Positions 18,140 through 28,860 are shown, numbered from the stretch's first letter. The stretch is 64,000 nt of DNA from Desulfobaculum xiamenense (GCF_011927665.1 NZ_JAATJA010000001.1:1531019-1595018); one strand, 5' to 3'. Translations and numbers: made by a program. Notes: generated from the letters alone by a model not told the origin.

Positions 18140-19123
18140 ATGGGTGTCGATTACGGCGACCCCGCAAAGGTGCACATCCCCGTCCTGAAGGACGAGGTGA
18201 TCGCGCATCTCGCGCCGCGTCCAGGCGGCAGATATCTGGACGGCACGCTCGGCATGGGCGGCCATACCGAAGCCATTCTCGAAGCGGCGGGCGGCAGGGC
18301 CGAAGTGCTCGGCTGCGACCGCGACGAGCAGGCGCTCGAACTCGCACAGAAGCGGCTTGAACGCTTTTCGGGGCAGGTGCATTTCGCACACTGCCGTTTC
18401 AGTCATTTCGAGGACGCGCTGGCCGAGGTGGGCTGGGACTCCCTTGATGGCGCGCTGGTGGACATCGGTGTGTCCTCGCTCCAGATCGACGATCCCGAGC
18501 GCGGATTCAGCTTCATCGACGACGGCCCGCTCGACATGCGCATGGGCACGCTGGGCGACGGCACCACGGCATATTCGCTGGTCAACAAGGCCAGCCTCGA
18601 ACGCCTGAAGCAGATCATCGGCCGCTACGGCGAGGAGCCGATGGGCGGGCGCATCGCGCGCGCCATCATCGAAGCCCGCGAGAAGAAGCCCATCGAAACC
18701 ACGCTGGAGCTGGCAAGCATCGTCGAGAACGCCTACCCGGCCAAGATGCGTGCCACGGCACGCCTGCACCCCGCCACGCGGACCTTTCAGGCCCTGCGCA
18801 TGGAGGTCAATCAGGAGCTTCAGGAGCTTGAGGACTTCCTCGAACGCGTGGTGGGCTACCTGAAGCCCGGCGCGCGGCTGGCGGTCATCTCGTTCCACTC
18901 CCTTGAGGACCGCATCGTGAAGCGCTTCTTCCAGCGCGAGTCCAAGGGCTGTCTGTGCCCGCGCCAGCAGATGATCTGCGTGTGCGGCCATGTGCAGCAG
19001 TTGGAAGTGCTGACGAAGAAACCCGTCACGGCGGGCGAGGCGGAACTGGCGGTCAACACACGCTCCCGCAGCGCCAAGCTGCGGGTGGCCGAGAAACTGG
19101 CCGCCGAGGATCCGGACAGATGA
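18140..19123 (+). CDS. rsmH: 16S rRNA (cytosine-1402-N4)-methyltransferase
   Basis: RsmH (MraW) uses S-adenosylmethionine to methylate N4 of C1402 in the ribosomal decoding site. The 327-residue protein opens with HIPVLKDEV and has the SAM loop YLDGTLGMGGHTEAI near residue 33, DGALVDIGVSS and the C-terminal ISFHSLEDRIVKRFF and NTRSRSAKLRVAEK motifs. A GGGGGGAAG ribosome binding site precedes the ATG. Its TGA overlaps the ATG of ftsL, so the two are translationally coupled. Confidence 0.97.
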   Translation: MGVDYGDPAKVHIPVLKDEVIAHLAPRPGGRYLDGTLGMGGHTEAILEAAGGRAEVLGCDRDEQALELAQKRLERFSGQVHFAHCRFSHFEDALAEVGWDSLDGALVDIGVSSLQIDDPERGFSFIDDGPLDMRMGTLGDGTTAYSLVNKASLERLKQIIGRYGEEPMGGRIARAIIEAREKKPIETTLELASIVENAYPAKMRATARLHPATRTFQALRMEVNQELQELEDFLERVVGYLKPGARLAVISFHSLEDRIVKRFFQRESKGCLCPRQQMICVCGHVQQLEVLTKKPVTAGEAELAVNTRSRSAKLRVAEKLAAEDPDR

Positions 19124-19437
19124 AACTGCTCAGGGACTGGCGCAACGGCGTGGTCGCCCTCCTGTTGCTGCTGTCCCTGCTTCTCGGTCTGGTCATGGTC
19201 TGGTGCAACATCGAACGCATGGACCTCGCCTACAACCTCAAGGAGCAGCAGGACACGCTGGAAGAGCGGGAAGCTCTGGTGGCCAAGCTGGAGGTCGAGC
19301 GGGACAACCTTCTTTCGCCGCATGGATTGCGGCAGCTCGCCGAGGAACTCGGTCTCGGCCCCGCGTCTCCCGGACGCATCCGGAGGCTTGACGACAGGGC
19401 CGCCACCGCGGAACCGCAACAACAGGAGCGCCCATGA
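19120..19437 (+). CDS. ftsL: Cell-division protein FtsL
   Basis: A 105-residue bitopic membrane protein. A short basic N-terminus is followed by one transmembrane segment (residues 11-29, VVALLLLLSLLLGLVMVW) and a periplasmic leucine-zipper-like coiled coil (about 35-75). FtsL sequences vary widely; the call rests on size, topology and position between rsmH and ftsI. Its ATG overlaps the rsmH stop, and the ATG of ftsI overlaps its own stop. FtsL bridges FtsQ/FtsB to the FtsWI synthase at the septum. Confidence 0.88.
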   Translation: MKLLRDWRNGVVALLLLLSLLLGLVMVWCNIERMDLAYNLKEQQDTLEEREALVAKLEVERDNLLSPHGLRQLAEELGLGPASPGRIRRLDDRAATAEPQQQERP

Positions 19438-21398
19438 TGGCCACCTATTCGCCGCGTCATGCCAAAACGCGCGACTGGAGCCGAGTCCGGCTCGCGGTGG
19501 TTGCCGTCGTGTTCGGCCTGTGCTGGCTGGCCCTGTGGGCGCGCGCCTTTCAGGTGCAGGTGCTCGAAGGCGGCATGCTGGCCGAACGGGCGAGCCGCCA
19601 GCATCTGGTGAGCGAATTCATAAGCGGCGAACGCGGAAGGATCTTTGACAGCCGTGGCCGCGTGCTGGCGCAGAGCGTCCAGTGCAGTTCCGTATACGCG
19701 CGCCCGCTCGAAGTGGACCAGCCCGTGCACGCCGCCCGCGACCTCGCGAGGATTCTCGGCGTCTCCGCGCCCCGCCTCGTCAAGGACCTCACGGACGCAC
19801 GCCCCTTCATCTGGATCGCCCGGCAGGTGAGCGACCGCGAGGCCGCCAAGGTCGCGGCGCTCAACTACTCCGGCATCCATCTGGTCACCGAGTACAAGCG
19901 TCTCTACCCCAACGGACACCTCGCGGGGCAGCTCCTCGGCTTCTGCGGGCTGGACGGCGAAGGCCTCGAAGGTCTCGAAAAGTCCCTCAACGGCGAACTC
20001 GCCGGCACCACCGACCGCAACGTGGTCCAGCGCGACGCCCGTGGCCGCAGGCTGTACCTCAACGGCGGCCGTGATGAGGAATCTGCCCGAGGCACCGACA
20101 TCCGCCTGACCATCGATGCCGACATTCAGGCCGTGGCCGAACTGGCCGTGGAGCAGGCCGTCACGCGCTACAGCGGGAGTTCCGGCACGGCGCTGGTGGT
20201 CGAAACGGGCACCGGCTCCATCCTCGCATGGGCGCAGTATCCCTTCTTCAATCCGAACATCTACAGGGAATACGGCCCCGGCATCTGGCGCAACCGCATC
20301 GCGCTGGACGCCCTCGAACCGGGATCGACCTTCAAGCCGTTCATCGTGGCCACCGCGCTTCAGGAGCGCATTGTCCGCCCCAATTCGGTCTTCGACTGCG
20401 AGAACGGACGCTTCACCCTCGACGGCATCACCATCCGCGACACCCACGACTACGACACGCTGACCGTCTCGGACATCGTGCGCCTGTCGTCCAACATCGG
20501 CATGGCGAAGATCGGGCTGACCCTCGGCGCGCAGCGCGTGCATTCCTATCTGGAAAAGCTCGGCTTCGGCGACAGGCTGGAGCTGGGCCTTCCCGGCGAA
20601 AGCCGGGGCATCCTGCGCGACCCCGGACGCTGGCAGCGCGTGGACCTCGCCTCGGCCGCATTCGGGCAGGGCGTGGCCGTAACGGCGCTACAGATGGCAC
20701 GCGGCTACCTGTGCCTCGCCAATGGCGGCGTGCTGCGCCCCCTGCGCCTTCAGACCAACGTGGAACCGGACGAACCGGCCCTCAAGGTCTTCGATTCCAA
20801 GGTCACCGCGCAGGTGCTGACCATGCTGCAGGACGTGGTGGAAGGCGAAGGCACCGGCACACGGGCGCGCATCAAGGGCATGCATGTCGGCGGCAAGACC
20901 GGCACCGCGCAGAAGGCGTCAGCCACCGGCGGCTACGGCGGCAAGTATCTCGCATCCTTCGTCGGCCTGTTTCCGGCCGAACGCCCGCGCTATCTCGTGA
21001 TGGTTATGGTTGACGAACCGCATCCGCAGCATTACGGCGGCGTGGTTGCGGCACCGGCGGTGCGGGATATCGCGCTAAAGGCACTGGCCTATCTGGGCGA
21101 ACTGCCCGAGGTCGCCGCCGATACGCCATTCGCCGACGCAGGTGATGCACAGCCGGCGCGCGAAGCGCTTCGAGCATCCATCGCGGCCGGTCGCAACGCA
21201 CGGACTGCATCGGCAGTCCCAGACGTTGTCGGTCTGCCCCTGCGACGGGCCATTGAAATTTTCGCGACCGCGGGAATCATGCCGGATCTCCGCGGCGACG
21301 GGTACATCATCGGCAAGCAAAGCCCAGCTCCCGGCACGCCATGGAACAAGACAGGCAAGGCCGTCTTTTGGCTGTCGGACACACAGGGGCGAGGTTGA
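19434..21398 (+). CDS. ftsI: Septal peptidoglycan transpeptidase FtsI (PBP3) with C-terminal PASTA domain
   Basis: A 654-residue class B penicillin-binding protein. A transmembrane anchor (about 18-37) is followed by a pedestal domain with GERGRIFDSRGRVLA and by the transpeptidase domain. Ser298 in SxxK (EPGSTFKPF, with Lys301), the SSN motif (352-354) and KTG (488-490) form the penicillin-binding site. Residues about 592-650 (VPDVVGLPLRRAI...) form one PASTA domain, which the Escherichia coli enzyme lacks. The start is one of two adjacent ATG codons (19434, 19437) behind CAGGAG, overlapping the ftsL stop. It cross-links septal peptidoglycan made by FtsW. Confidence 0.96.
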   Translation: MMATYSPRHAKTRDWSRVRLAVVAVVFGLCWLALWARAFQVQVLEGGMLAERASRQHLVSEFISGERGRIFDSRGRVLAQSVQCSSVYARPLEVDQPVHAARDLARILGVSAPRLVKDLTDARPFIWIARQVSDREAAKVAALNYSGIHLVTEYKRLYPNGHLAGQLLGFCGLDGEGLEGLEKSLNGELAGTTDRNVVQRDARGRRLYLNGGRDEESARGTDIRLTIDADIQAVAELAVEQAVTRYSGSSGTALVVETGTGSILAWAQYPFFNPNIYREYGPGIWRNRIALDALEPGSTFKPFIVATALQERIVRPNSVFDCENGRFTLDGITIRDTHDYDTLTVSDIVRLSSNIGMAKIGLTLGAQRVHSYLEKLGFGDRLELGLPGESRGILRDPGRWQRVDLASAAFGQGVAVTALQMARGYLCLANGGVLRPLRLQTNVEPDEPALKVFDSKVTAQVLTMLQDVVEGEGTGTRARIKGMHVGGKTGTAQKASATGGYGGKYLASFVGLFPAERPRYLVMVMVDEPHPQHYGGVVAAPAVRDIALKALAYLGELPEVAADTPFADAGDAQPAREALRASIAAGRNARTASAVPDVVGLPLRRAIEIFATAGIMPDLRGDGYIIGKQSPAPGTPWNKTGKAVFWLSDTQGRG

Positions 21399-21405
21399 TA
21401 GACAT

Positions 21406-22845
21406 ATGAACTCGACATTCAACGAGCTTGTTTCGGCCGTGGCCGCAGGACTCATGGTCCGGTCCGACTCCAGACGCGTTCGCTCCGGCGAGGTCTTCGT
21501 GGCCGTGCCGGGTGTCGGCGTGGACGGAGCCGCCTTCATCTCAGACGCCCTTGAGCGTGGCGCTGCATGGGTCGTGGGACTGCCGGGCACGCGCCTGCCC
21601 GAGGGCGCGAACGCGCGCCTCGTGGAGCACGAGAACCCACGTGTCGCCCTCGGCGAGCTTGCCGCCGCATACTTCAAGACCGCGGAGCACGGCCAGAAGC
21701 TGGTCGGCGTGACGGGCACCAACGGCAAGACCACCATCACCTATCTGATGGAGCACGTGCTCACCGCCGCAGGCCGCAAGGTCGGCGTCATCGGCACCGT
21801 GAACTACCGCTGGCCAGGATTCGTGCTCGACGCGTCCATGACCACCCCGGACTGCTGGCAGCTGCACGAGATCATGGCCAACATGGCCGCCGCAGGCGTG
21901 GACACCGTGGTCATGGAGGTCTCCTCCCACGCGCTGGATCAGGACCGCGTGGCCGGGCTGGCCTTCGACGTGGCCGTGCTGACCAACGTCACGCAGGACC
22001 ATCTGGACTACCACAAGACCATGGACGCCTACTTCAACGCCAAGGCGCGCCTGTTCTGCGACCTGCCGCGCCGCAACAAGGCCGGCATCGTCAACGTGGA
22101 TGACGCCTACGGACGCATCCTGCTGGAGCGCTGCCCGCAGTGCACCGGCTACGGCCTCTACTACCCCGCCACCGGCGGCAACGGCGGCCTGTGGGGCGAC
22201 ATTGTGTCCTCGTCCTCGCGCGGACTGCATCTGGCCATGAAATACGGCGACCAGCGCTGGGAGCTGCGCTCCTCCCTCATTGGCAAGCACAACGCATCGA
22301 ATCTGCTTGCCGCGCAGGGGGCGGCCCTCGCCCTTGGCGTGAAGCCCAAGGAACTGAAATCCCTCGAAGATTTCCATGGTGTTCCGGGCCGTCTGGAGCG
22401 GATTCCCAACGCAGGGGGGCTTGACGTTTTCGTGGACTACGCTCATACGCCGGATGCGCTCGAGAATGTTCTTTCGTGCGTTGGAGAGTTGGATTTCCGG
22501 CGGCTGTTCGTGGTATTCGGCTGCGGCGGCAACCGCGACCGGACCAAGCGCCCACTCATGGGTGAAGCCGTGGCCCGTTATGCCGACGTGGCCATCCTGA
22601 CCTCCGACAACCCCCGCAACGAGGAGCCTCTCGCGATCATGGCCGATGTCCGGCCCGGTCTGGCGCGTTGCGCTCACGTCATCGAGGACTCCGACCGCCG
22701 CACGGCCATCGCCGCCGCGCTTGCCGAAATGCGCAAGGGCGACGTGCTGGTCATCGCGGGCAAGGGCCACGAGACATATCAGGAAATCCGCGGCGAACGC
22801 CATCCGTTCAGCGACGCGGAGGTCGTCAGGGAGATACTGGGGTGA
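21406..22845 (+). CDS. murE: UDP-MurNAc-L-Ala-D-Glu:meso-diaminopimelate ligase
   Basis: A 479-residue ATP-dependent Mur ligase that adds the third residue of the stem peptide. The P-loop is GTNGKTT (104-110). The substrate motif is DNPR (401-404), which selects meso-diaminopimelate rather than lysine. SDSRRVRSGEVFVAVPG near the N-terminus is the usual UDP-binding region. The ATG at 21406 follows the ftsI stop by 7 bp, with GAGG about nine bases upstream. Its TGA overlaps the GTG start of murF. Confidence 0.97.
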   Translation: MNSTFNELVSAVAAGLMVRSDSRRVRSGEVFVAVPGVGVDGAAFISDALERGAAWVVGLPGTRLPEGANARLVEHENPRVALGELAAAYFKTAEHGQKLVGVTGTNGKTTITYLMEHVLTAAGRKVGVIGTVNYRWPGFVLDASMTTPDCWQLHEIMANMAAAGVDTVVMEVSSHALDQDRVAGLAFDVAVLTNVTQDHLDYHKTMDAYFNAKARLFCDLPRRNKAGIVNVDDAYGRILLERCPQCTGYGLYYPATGGNGGLWGDIVSSSSRGLHLAMKYGDQRWELRSSLIGKHNASNLLAAQGAALALGVKPKELKSLEDFHGVPGRLERIPNAGGLDVFVDYAHTPDALENVLSCVGELDFRRLFVVFGCGGNRDRTKRPLMGEAVARYADVAILTSDNPRNEEPLAIMADVRPGLARCAHVIEDSDRRTAIAAALAEMRKGDVLVIAGKGHETYQEIRGERHPFSDAEVVREILG

Positions 22846-24242
22846 ATCTGACCCTCGTCCAGGCCGCCACCGCCATGGGCGCGTGCGGCGACATCGAACC
22901 GTCCGCGCAGGGACGCGAAATCACCGGAGTGAAGACGGACAGTCGTGCCGTCGGTCCCGGTGATCTCTTCGTGTGCCTGCCCGGCGAGAACTTCGATGGG
23001 CACAATTTCGCGTCGCAGGCCGTGGACAACGGCGCCATCGCCGTGCTGGCCGACCGCCCGCTGCCGGAGCTTCATGACCGCGCGAGCGTCCTGCTCGTCA
23101 CGGACACGCTGACAGCGCTGGGCCGCCTCGGCGCGTTCTGGCGCTCGCGCACCTCGGCCATCGTCGTGGCCGTAACCGGTTCTGCAGGCAAGACCACGAC
23201 CAAGGAAATGCTGGCCTCCATCCTCTCCGAGGTCGGCGAGACCGCGAAGAACTACAAGAATTTCAACAATCAGCTCGGCGTGCCCATGTGCATGCTCGGC
23301 TTCAGCGGCACGGAAAAATTCTGGGTGCTGGAGCTTGGCATCAGCCACCCGCACGACATGCACGAACTGGGCGACATCGTACGCCCGGACTGCGCCGTCA
23401 TCGGCAACATCGGCCCCGTGCATCTGGAGGGGCTGGGCAATCTCGACGGCGTTGCGCGCTGCAAGACCGACCTGCTCGACTACACCCGCCGCAGCGGGCG
23501 CGCCTACGTAAGCATGGACTACCCCGAACTGTGGGCCCATGCCACCACGCGCTTCCCGTTCACCGTGGGCCTCTCCGTGCAGGGCCGCTCGGAGCGCTTC
23601 CACGCCAGCTACCTCGGCGCGGACCGAAGCGGCGGCCGCTACGCCCTGCGCCTCGACGACGTGGAGATTGAACTGCACCTGCCCTACTTCGGCGAGTACT
23701 TCGCCGAAAACATGCTGGCCGCGGCGGCCACGGCACACGACCTCGGCGCGGGACCGGAAGCCATCCGGCGCGGTCTCGAAAAGGCCCGTCTGCCCGAGCA
23801 CCGCAGCGCGTGCAGCGTAGTCGGCGGATGGGCCGTCATCGACGACACCTACAACGCCAACCCGCTGTCCATGGAACGCGCGGTGAAATGCGCGGCAGAC
23901 ATCGCGGGCGAGACGCCGCTGGCGCTCGTGCTCGGCGAGATGCGCGAGCTCGGTCCCGACGCGGCAGAACTGCATCGCGAACTTGGACGCACCATCGCCG
24001 CCACTGGCGCGAAGGCCGTGTTCTTCAATGGCGACCACGCCGACGCGCTGGCCGCAGGCCTCGCCGACGGCAACTGGCAGGGCGCGTTCGCAACCGCACC
24101 CTCGCCGGAAAACTTCCCCGACGCCTTCGCCGAACTCGGGCTGTCCGGCGGCGTCGTCCTCTTCAAGGGGTCGCGCTCCACGAAGATGGAGCGCTACGTC
24201 CAGTCCCTCACCGACTGGCTCAACGGAGAAACAAGGGCATGA
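22842..24242 (+). CDS. murF: UDP-MurNAc-tripeptide:D-alanyl-D-alanine ligase
   Basis: MurF adds D-Ala-D-Ala to complete the UDP-MurNAc-pentapeptide. The 466-residue protein starts at a GTG that overlaps the murE stop. It has [17 protein letters not shown] in the N-terminal domain, a P-loop [22 protein letters not shown] and [11 protein letters not shown]. No ddl (D-Ala-D-Ala ligase) gene is in the cluster, so the dipeptide is made elsewhere. Its TGA overlaps the ATG of mraY. Confidence 0.97.
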   Translation: MNLTLVQAATAMGACGDIEPSAQGREITGVKTDSRAVGPGDLFVCLPGENFDGHNFASQAVDNGAIAVLADRPLPELHDRASVLLVTDTLTALGRLGAFWRSRTSAIVVAVTGSAGKTTTKEMLASILSEVGETAKNYKNFNNQLGVPMCMLGFSGTEKFWVLELGISHPHDMHELGDIVRPDCAVIGNIGPVHLEGLGNLDGVARCKTDLLDYTRRSGRAYVSMDYPELWAHATTRFPFTVGLSVQGRSERFHASYLGADRSGGRYALRLDDVEIELHLPYFGEYFAENMLAAAATAHDLGAGPEAIRRGLEKARLPEHRSACSVVGGWAVIDDTYNANPLSMERAVKCAADIAGETPLALVLGEMRELGPDAAELHRELGRTIAATGAKAVFFNGDHADALAAGLADGNWQGAFATAPSPENFPDAFAELGLSGGVVLFKGSRSTKMERYVQSLTDWLNGETRA

Positions 24243-25315
24243 TCTACAATCTGCTGTACCCGCTTTCGAGCGACATAAGCCTCTTCAACGTCTTCCGCTA
24301 CATCACCTTCCGTGGCGTATGGGCACTTCTGACCGCGCTGCTGCTGACCATCGTCATCGGCCCGGCCTTCATCGACTGGCTGCGGCGCATCAAGTGCGGC
24401 CAGCACATCCATGAAGACGTGGCCAAGCACATGTGCAAGGAAGGCACCCCCACCATGGGCGGCCTGCTCATGGGCTTCTCGCTACTGGCGGGAGTTTTCC
24501 TGTGGGCCGACCTGACCAACCCCTACGTGTGGCTGGCCGTGCTGGTGTTTACCGGTTTCGGCGCGGTGGGCTTCATCGACGACTACCTGAAGGTAGTGCG
24601 CAAGCGGAACAAGGGCCTCTCGCCGCTCGGCAAGCTGAGCCTGCAGTTGCTCGTTGCCAGTGTGGCCATGTTCTTCCTCATCCAGCAGCCCGCGTACGAC
24701 ACGCACCTCGCGCTGCCCTTCTTCAAGGGCCTGCGCCCCGATCTGGGCTGGTTCTACCTGCCCTTCGCCGTGCTGGTCATCGTCGGCTCGTCCAACGCAG
24801 TGAACCTCACTGACGGCCTCGACGGCCTCGCCATCGGCCCGAGCATCGTGGCTGGCGGCTGCTTCGCGCTGTTCGTGTACGTCACCGGGCACTCCGAAAT
24901 CGCCAAGTACCTCCAGATTCCCTATTTGGCGGGCATGGGCGAGGTCACCGTGTTCTGCGGCGCGCTGGTCGGCGCGGGCCTCGGCTTCCTGTGGTACAAC
25001 GCCTACCCCGCGCAGGTCTTCATGGGCGACGTGGGGTCGCTGTCCATCGGCGCGACACTCGGCTTCATCGCCGTGCTGTGCAAACACGAGCTGGTGCTGG
25101 TGATCGTGGGCGGCCTGTTCGTCATCGAGACGCTCTCCGTCATTCTTCAGGTGGGCTACTTCAAGTTCACCGGCGGCAAGCGCATCTTCCGCATGGCTCC
25201 CCTGCACCACCATTTCGAACTCCAGGGCATTCCGGAATCCAAGATCATCACGCGCTTCTGGATTCTGTCGATCCTGCTCGGACTCATGGCCCTTTCAACC
25301 CTGAAGCTGAGGTAG
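24239..25315 (+). CDS. mraY: Phospho-N-acetylmuramoyl-pentapeptide transferase
   Basis: MraY moves phospho-MurNAc-pentapeptide to undecaprenyl phosphate in the cytoplasmic membrane, making lipid I. The 358-residue protein has about ten transmembrane segments and the catalytic loops [25 protein letters not shown] and the HHHFEL motif near the C-terminus. Its ATG overlaps the murF stop. Confidence 0.97.
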   Translation: MIYNLLYPLSSDISLFNVFRYITFRGVWALLTALLLTIVIGPAFIDWLRRIKCGQHIHEDVAKHMCKEGTPTMGGLLMGFSLLAGVFLWADLTNPYVWLAVLVFTGFGAVGFIDDYLKVVRKRNKGLSPLGKLSLQLLVASVAMFFLIQQPAYDTHLALPFFKGLRPDLGWFYLPFAVLVIVGSSNAVNLTDGLDGLAIGPSIVAGGCFALFVYVTGHSEIAKYLQIPYLAGMGEVTVFCGALVGAGLGFLWYNAYPAQVFMGDVGSLSIGATLGFIAVLCKHELVLVIVGGLFVIETLSVILQVGYFKFTGGKRIFRMAPLHHHFELQGIPESKIITRFWILSILLGLMALSTLKLR

Positions 25316-25321
25316 CCGGAC

Positions 25322-26614
25322 ATGCGCGAGGAACTCAAGGGACGACTTGCCGGTACCGCCGCCGCAGTGGTCGGCGCAGGACGCTCCGGTCAGGGTGCTG
25401 CGCTTCTGCTGCGCGCCCTCGGCGCGAACGTGCGGCTGCTGGAGGCCAAGGCCGAGAACGTGAGCGCCGACTTCGCCGCGCGCGCCACGGCCGAAGGCAT
25501 CGAAATCATGACCGGCCCGCATCTGCCGGAATACTTCGAGGGTATGGACATGGTCGTCCTCTCGCCGGGCGTTCAGGCTGGGAAGATCCGTGCTCTGTTC
25601 CCCATCGACGCGGCCCCCGAGGTCATCTCCGAACTGGAGCTGTCCGGGCGCTACGCCAAGGGTCGCGTGCTGGCCATCACCGGCACCAACGGCAAGACGA
25701 CCACCACGGCCCTGTGCGCCCACGTGCTGCGCCACATGGGCCTTCGAGTCTTCGAGGGCGGCAACATCGGCACCCCGCTGGCGGACCATGTGCTCTCCGG
25801 AGACGAAGCCGACGCGCTGGTGCTGGAGGTTTCAAGCTTCCAGGCCCAGAACTGCACAACCTTCCGGCCCGAGGTGGCGGTGCTCCTCAACCTGAGCGTG
25901 GACCATCAGGATTTCCACGCCGACATGGAGGAGTACCTGCAGGCCAAGCTGAATCTCTTCGCCCGCATGGAGGACGAGGACCTCGCCGTCCTGCCCGCCG
26001 AGATGCGCGATGACCTCGAATCCCGCCACTTCACCCGCGCCCGCCTGCACTTCTTCGAAGCGACGGACCGCTTCGAGTGCGACCGCCTGCCCGGCGCGCA
26101 CAATCAGGCGAACATGGAGGCGGCGTTTCAGGCACTGACACGCTTCGGCGTCACCGAGCGCGACATGCGCGAGGCGCTGGACACCTTCGTGCAGCATCCC
26201 CACCGCCTCGAACGCGTGGGCGAGACGCGCGGCGTCCTGTTCATCAACGACTCCAAGGCCACCACCGTGGCCTCGCTCAAGGCCGCGCTGGAAGCCTTCG
26301 ACCGTCCCATCCTGCTGCTGGCTGGCGGCAAGTACAAGGGCGGCGACCTCGAAGCCCTGGCACCGCTCCTCAAACGTCGGGTCCGGGCCGTGTGCCTCTT
26401 CGGCGACAGCCGCGAGGTGTTCGAGAAGGCCTGGACAGGCATCGTGCCCCTTGGCTGGGAGCCGAACATGCAGCGCGCAGTTGAATGGCTCATGGAGCGC
26501 GCGGAACAGGGCGACGTGATGCTGCTCTCGCCCGCGACGGCCAGCTACGACCTCTACAACAACTACAAGGAACGCGGCGAAGACCTGCGCCGCATCTTCA
26601 GGGAGCTTTCGTGA
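25322..26614 (+). CDS. murD: UDP-MurNAc-L-alanine:D-glutamate ligase
   Basis: MurD adds D-glutamate as the second stem residue. The 430-residue protein has a Rossmann-like N-terminal domain (AVVGAGRSGQGAA), the P-loop GTNGKTTTTA, LEVSSFQ, VDHQDFH, HRLERVG and FINDSKATT. These are the standard nucleotide and substrate contacts of Mur ligases. It starts 6 bp after mraY, and its TGA overlaps the GTG start of ftsW. Confidence 0.97.
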   Translation: MREELKGRLAGTAAAVVGAGRSGQGAALLLRALGANVRLLEAKAENVSADFAARATAEGIEIMTGPHLPEYFEGMDMVVLSPGVQAGKIRALFPIDAAPEVISELELSGRYAKGRVLAITGTNGKTTTTALCAHVLRHMGLRVFEGGNIGTPLADHVLSGDEADALVLEVSSFQAQNCTTFRPEVAVLLNLSVDHQDFHADMEEYLQAKLNLFARMEDEDLAVLPAEMRDDLESRHFTRARLHFFEATDRFECDRLPGAHNQANMEAAFQALTRFGVTERDMREALDTFVQHPHRLERVGETRGVLFINDSKATTVASLKAALEAFDRPILLLAGGKYKGGDLEALAPLLKRRVRAVCLFGDSREVFEKAWTGIVPLGWEPNMQRAVEWLMERAEQGDVMLLSPATASYDLYNNYKERGEDLRRIFRELS

Positions 26615-27750
26615 ACGCGACCCCCACGACGGACAGGCCCGATCAGACGCATGAACGCTCGGCCGGACAGCGCTTCGACTATGTGCTGCTGTGCGCCGCG
26701 CTCATGCTCCTGTGCACGGGCATGGTCATGGTCATGAGCGCCTCAGGCGTCATGGCCAGCCGCCAGTGGGGGGATCCGTACATGTTCTTCCGCAGACAGG
26801 CGCTGTTCACCGTGGCGGGCCTCGGCATCATGACGCTGTGCTACTTCGTCTCGCGCCGGGCCTTCTACGCGCTGACCTACCTGTGGCTGGTCGGGGCAGC
26901 GCTACTCATCGTGCTAACCCTCACGCCGCTTGGCGTGGAGGCGGGCGGTGCGCGGCGCTGGCTGCGCCTTGGCGGCTTTTCCCTGCAACCGCTGGAATTC
27001 GCCAAGATTGGGCTGGTCTTCTACCTCGCCTACTTCTTCAGCCACAAGCAGGAACAGGTGAAGACCTTCAGCGTGGGCTTCCTGCCGCCGGTGATGATCA
27101 CCGGAATGCTGTGCGGACTGCTGCTGCTCCAGCCGGATTTCGGCGGCGCGGTGTTCCTGTGCGGAATTCTTTTTCTCATGAGTCTTGTGGGCGGGACGAG
27201 CCTCGTGTACCTCGGTTCTTCCGTGATTCTCGGCGGTGGGTGCGCGTGGCTGCTCATCTCGCAGGAGCCGTACCGCATCAAGCGCTGGACGGCGTTTCTG
27301 CACCCCTTCGAGAACGCGCAGGACTCGGGCTACCAGCTCGTTCAGTCGCTCTATGCCTTCGGCTCCGGCGGCTGGACCGGCGCGGGCCTTGGCGCGGGCA
27401 AGCAGAAGCTGCTGTTTTTGCCCGAGGCGCATAACGATTTCATCATGGCCGTGGTGGGTGAGGAATTGGGTTTCATCGGCGTTTCTCTCGTCTTTCTCGT
27501 CATGGGAACGCTCCTGTGGCGCGGTTTCGTCGTGGCGCTCTCGCAGGAGAACATCCAGGACCGCTACACGGCCCTCGGCATGGTCCTCGTCATCGCCATG
27601 GGCGCGGTGATGAACATGGCCGTCGTGCTCGGCGCGGCACCGCCCAAGGGCGTGCCCATGCCGTTTCTGAGCTACGGCGGATCGAGCCTTTTCGTGTCCT
27701 GCTTCTGCGTGGGCATGCTGCTCAACCTCTCCCGTAGGAGGGCCGGATGA
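26611..27750 (+). CDS. ftsW: Septal peptidoglycan polymerase FtsW
   Basis: A 379-residue SEDS-family glycosyltransferase with about ten transmembrane segments. It polymerises lipid II at the septum together with FtsI. Family signatures are GARRWLRLGGFSLQPLEF, the central catalytic-loop region KRWTAFLHPFENAQDSGYQ, EEL in VVGEELGFIG, and PMPFLSYGGSS near the C-terminus. The GTG start overlaps the murD stop, and the stop overlaps the ATG of murG. Confidence 0.96.
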   Translation: MNATPTTDRPDQTHERSAGQRFDYVLLCAALMLLCTGMVMVMSASGVMASRQWGDPYMFFRRQALFTVAGLGIMTLCYFVSRRAFYALTYLWLVGAALLIVLTLTPLGVEAGGARRWLRLGGFSLQPLEFAKIGLVFYLAYFFSHKQEQVKTFSVGFLPPVMITGMLCGLLLLQPDFGGAVFLCGILFLMSLVGGTSLVYLGSSVILGGGCAWLLISQEPYRIKRWTAFLHPFENAQDSGYQLVQSLYAFGSGGWTGAGLGAGKQKLLFLPEAHNDFIMAVVGEELGFIGVSLVFLVMGTLLWRGFVVALSQENIQDRYTALGMVLVIAMGAVMNMAVVLGAAPPKGVPMPFLSYGGSSLFVSCFCVGMLLNLSRRRAG

Positions 27751-28829
27751 TGAAGCGCGTCATCCTGACCACCGGCGGCACGGGCGGACACATCTTTCCG
27801 GCGCTGGCCGTCGCCGAGGAGCTCAAGCGGCGGCATCCCGACATCCGCATCCTGTTCGTGGGCGGACGCTACGGACGCGAAGCCGATTTCGCGGCCGAGG
27901 CGGGGCTCGAATTCGTCGGCCTGCCGGTGCGCGGCGTGCTGGGGCGCGGCCTCAAGGCCGTCTCCGCCCTGTTCGGCATGGCGCGGGCCGTGGTTCAGGC
28001 AATTGGCATCATTGGCTCCTTCGCTCCGGACGCGGTGGTCGGCTTCGGCGGCTACGCCAGCTTCGCCCCGGTTCTCGCCGCGCGGCTACGTGGAGTTCCC
28101 TGCGCCGTGCATGAGCAGAACAGCGTACCCGGCGCGTCCAACCGCCTGCTGGCCAAACTCGCCAAGCGCGTATTTTTGAGTTTTCCGGACACGCACAAGG
28201 CCTTTAGCGCCGCGAAATGCATCCTGACCGGCAACCCCGTGCGCGACCTCATCCGCAAGATGGCGGACGAGCCTTTCGTCCAGCGCACCACGCGCCACCT
28301 GCTGGTGGTGGGGGGCAGCCTCGGCGCACGCGCCCTGAACGACGCGGTCATCGCCAATATTTCCGGCCTGCGCGATGCGGGCTTTGAACTGCGCCACCAG
28401 ACCGGCGAGGCGGACCTCGCCCGCGTGAAGACGGCCTACACCAACGCTGGCGTGGACACCGAGACCAGCGTGGCCCCCTTCATCCGCGACATGAAGGACG
28501 CCTACCGCTGGGCGGACATCGTTTTGTGCCGCTCCGGCGCGACCACGGTGGCCGAGCTGGCCGTGGCGGGCAAGCCCTCGGTGCTGGTGCCCTTCCCCTA
28601 CGCCACGCACGACCACCAGACCGTGAACGCGCGCTTCCTCGCCGACAGCGGCGCGGCGATCATTGTGCCGCAGGCGGAATTGGCGGGAAAGGACCTCACG
28701 CAGCTCATCACGGACATTCTTTCGGAGCCGGGACGACTGGCGCGCATGGCCGACGCCGCGCGCGCACTCGGCGCACCGAATGCCGCCGCCAAACTGGCGG
28801 AAGGCATCGAGAACATGACGAACGCATAA
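27747..28829 (+). CDS. murG: UDP-GlcNAc:undecaprenyl-pyrophosphoryl-MurNAc-pentapeptide GlcNAc transferase
   Basis: MurG turns lipid I into lipid II at the inner membrane face. The 360-residue GT28 enzyme starts with the glycine-rich loop [12 protein letters not shown]. It contains [26 protein letters not shown] and the UDP-GlcNAc site [17 protein letters not shown] followed by HQTVNA. Two adjacent ATG codons (27747, 27750) overlap the ftsW stop. Confidence 0.97.
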   Translation: MMKRVILTTGGTGGHIFPALAVAEELKRRHPDIRILFVGGRYGREADFAAEAGLEFVGLPVRGVLGRGLKAVSALFGMARAVVQAIGIIGSFAPDAVVGFGGYASFAPVLAARLRGVPCAVHEQNSVPGASNRLLAKLAKRVFLSFPDTHKAFSAAKCILTGNPVRDLIRKMADEPFVQRTTRHLLVVGGSLGARALNDAVIANISGLRDAGFELRHQTGEADLARVKTAYTNAGVDTETSVAPFIRDMKDAYRWADIVLCRSGATTVAELAVAGKPSVLVPFPYATHDHQTVNARFLADSGAAIIVPQAELAGKDLTQLITDILSEPGRLARMADAARALGAPNAAAKLAEGIENMTNA

Positions 28830-28860
28830 CGGGAACCTCCCGCACGAGATAGCGAAACAG

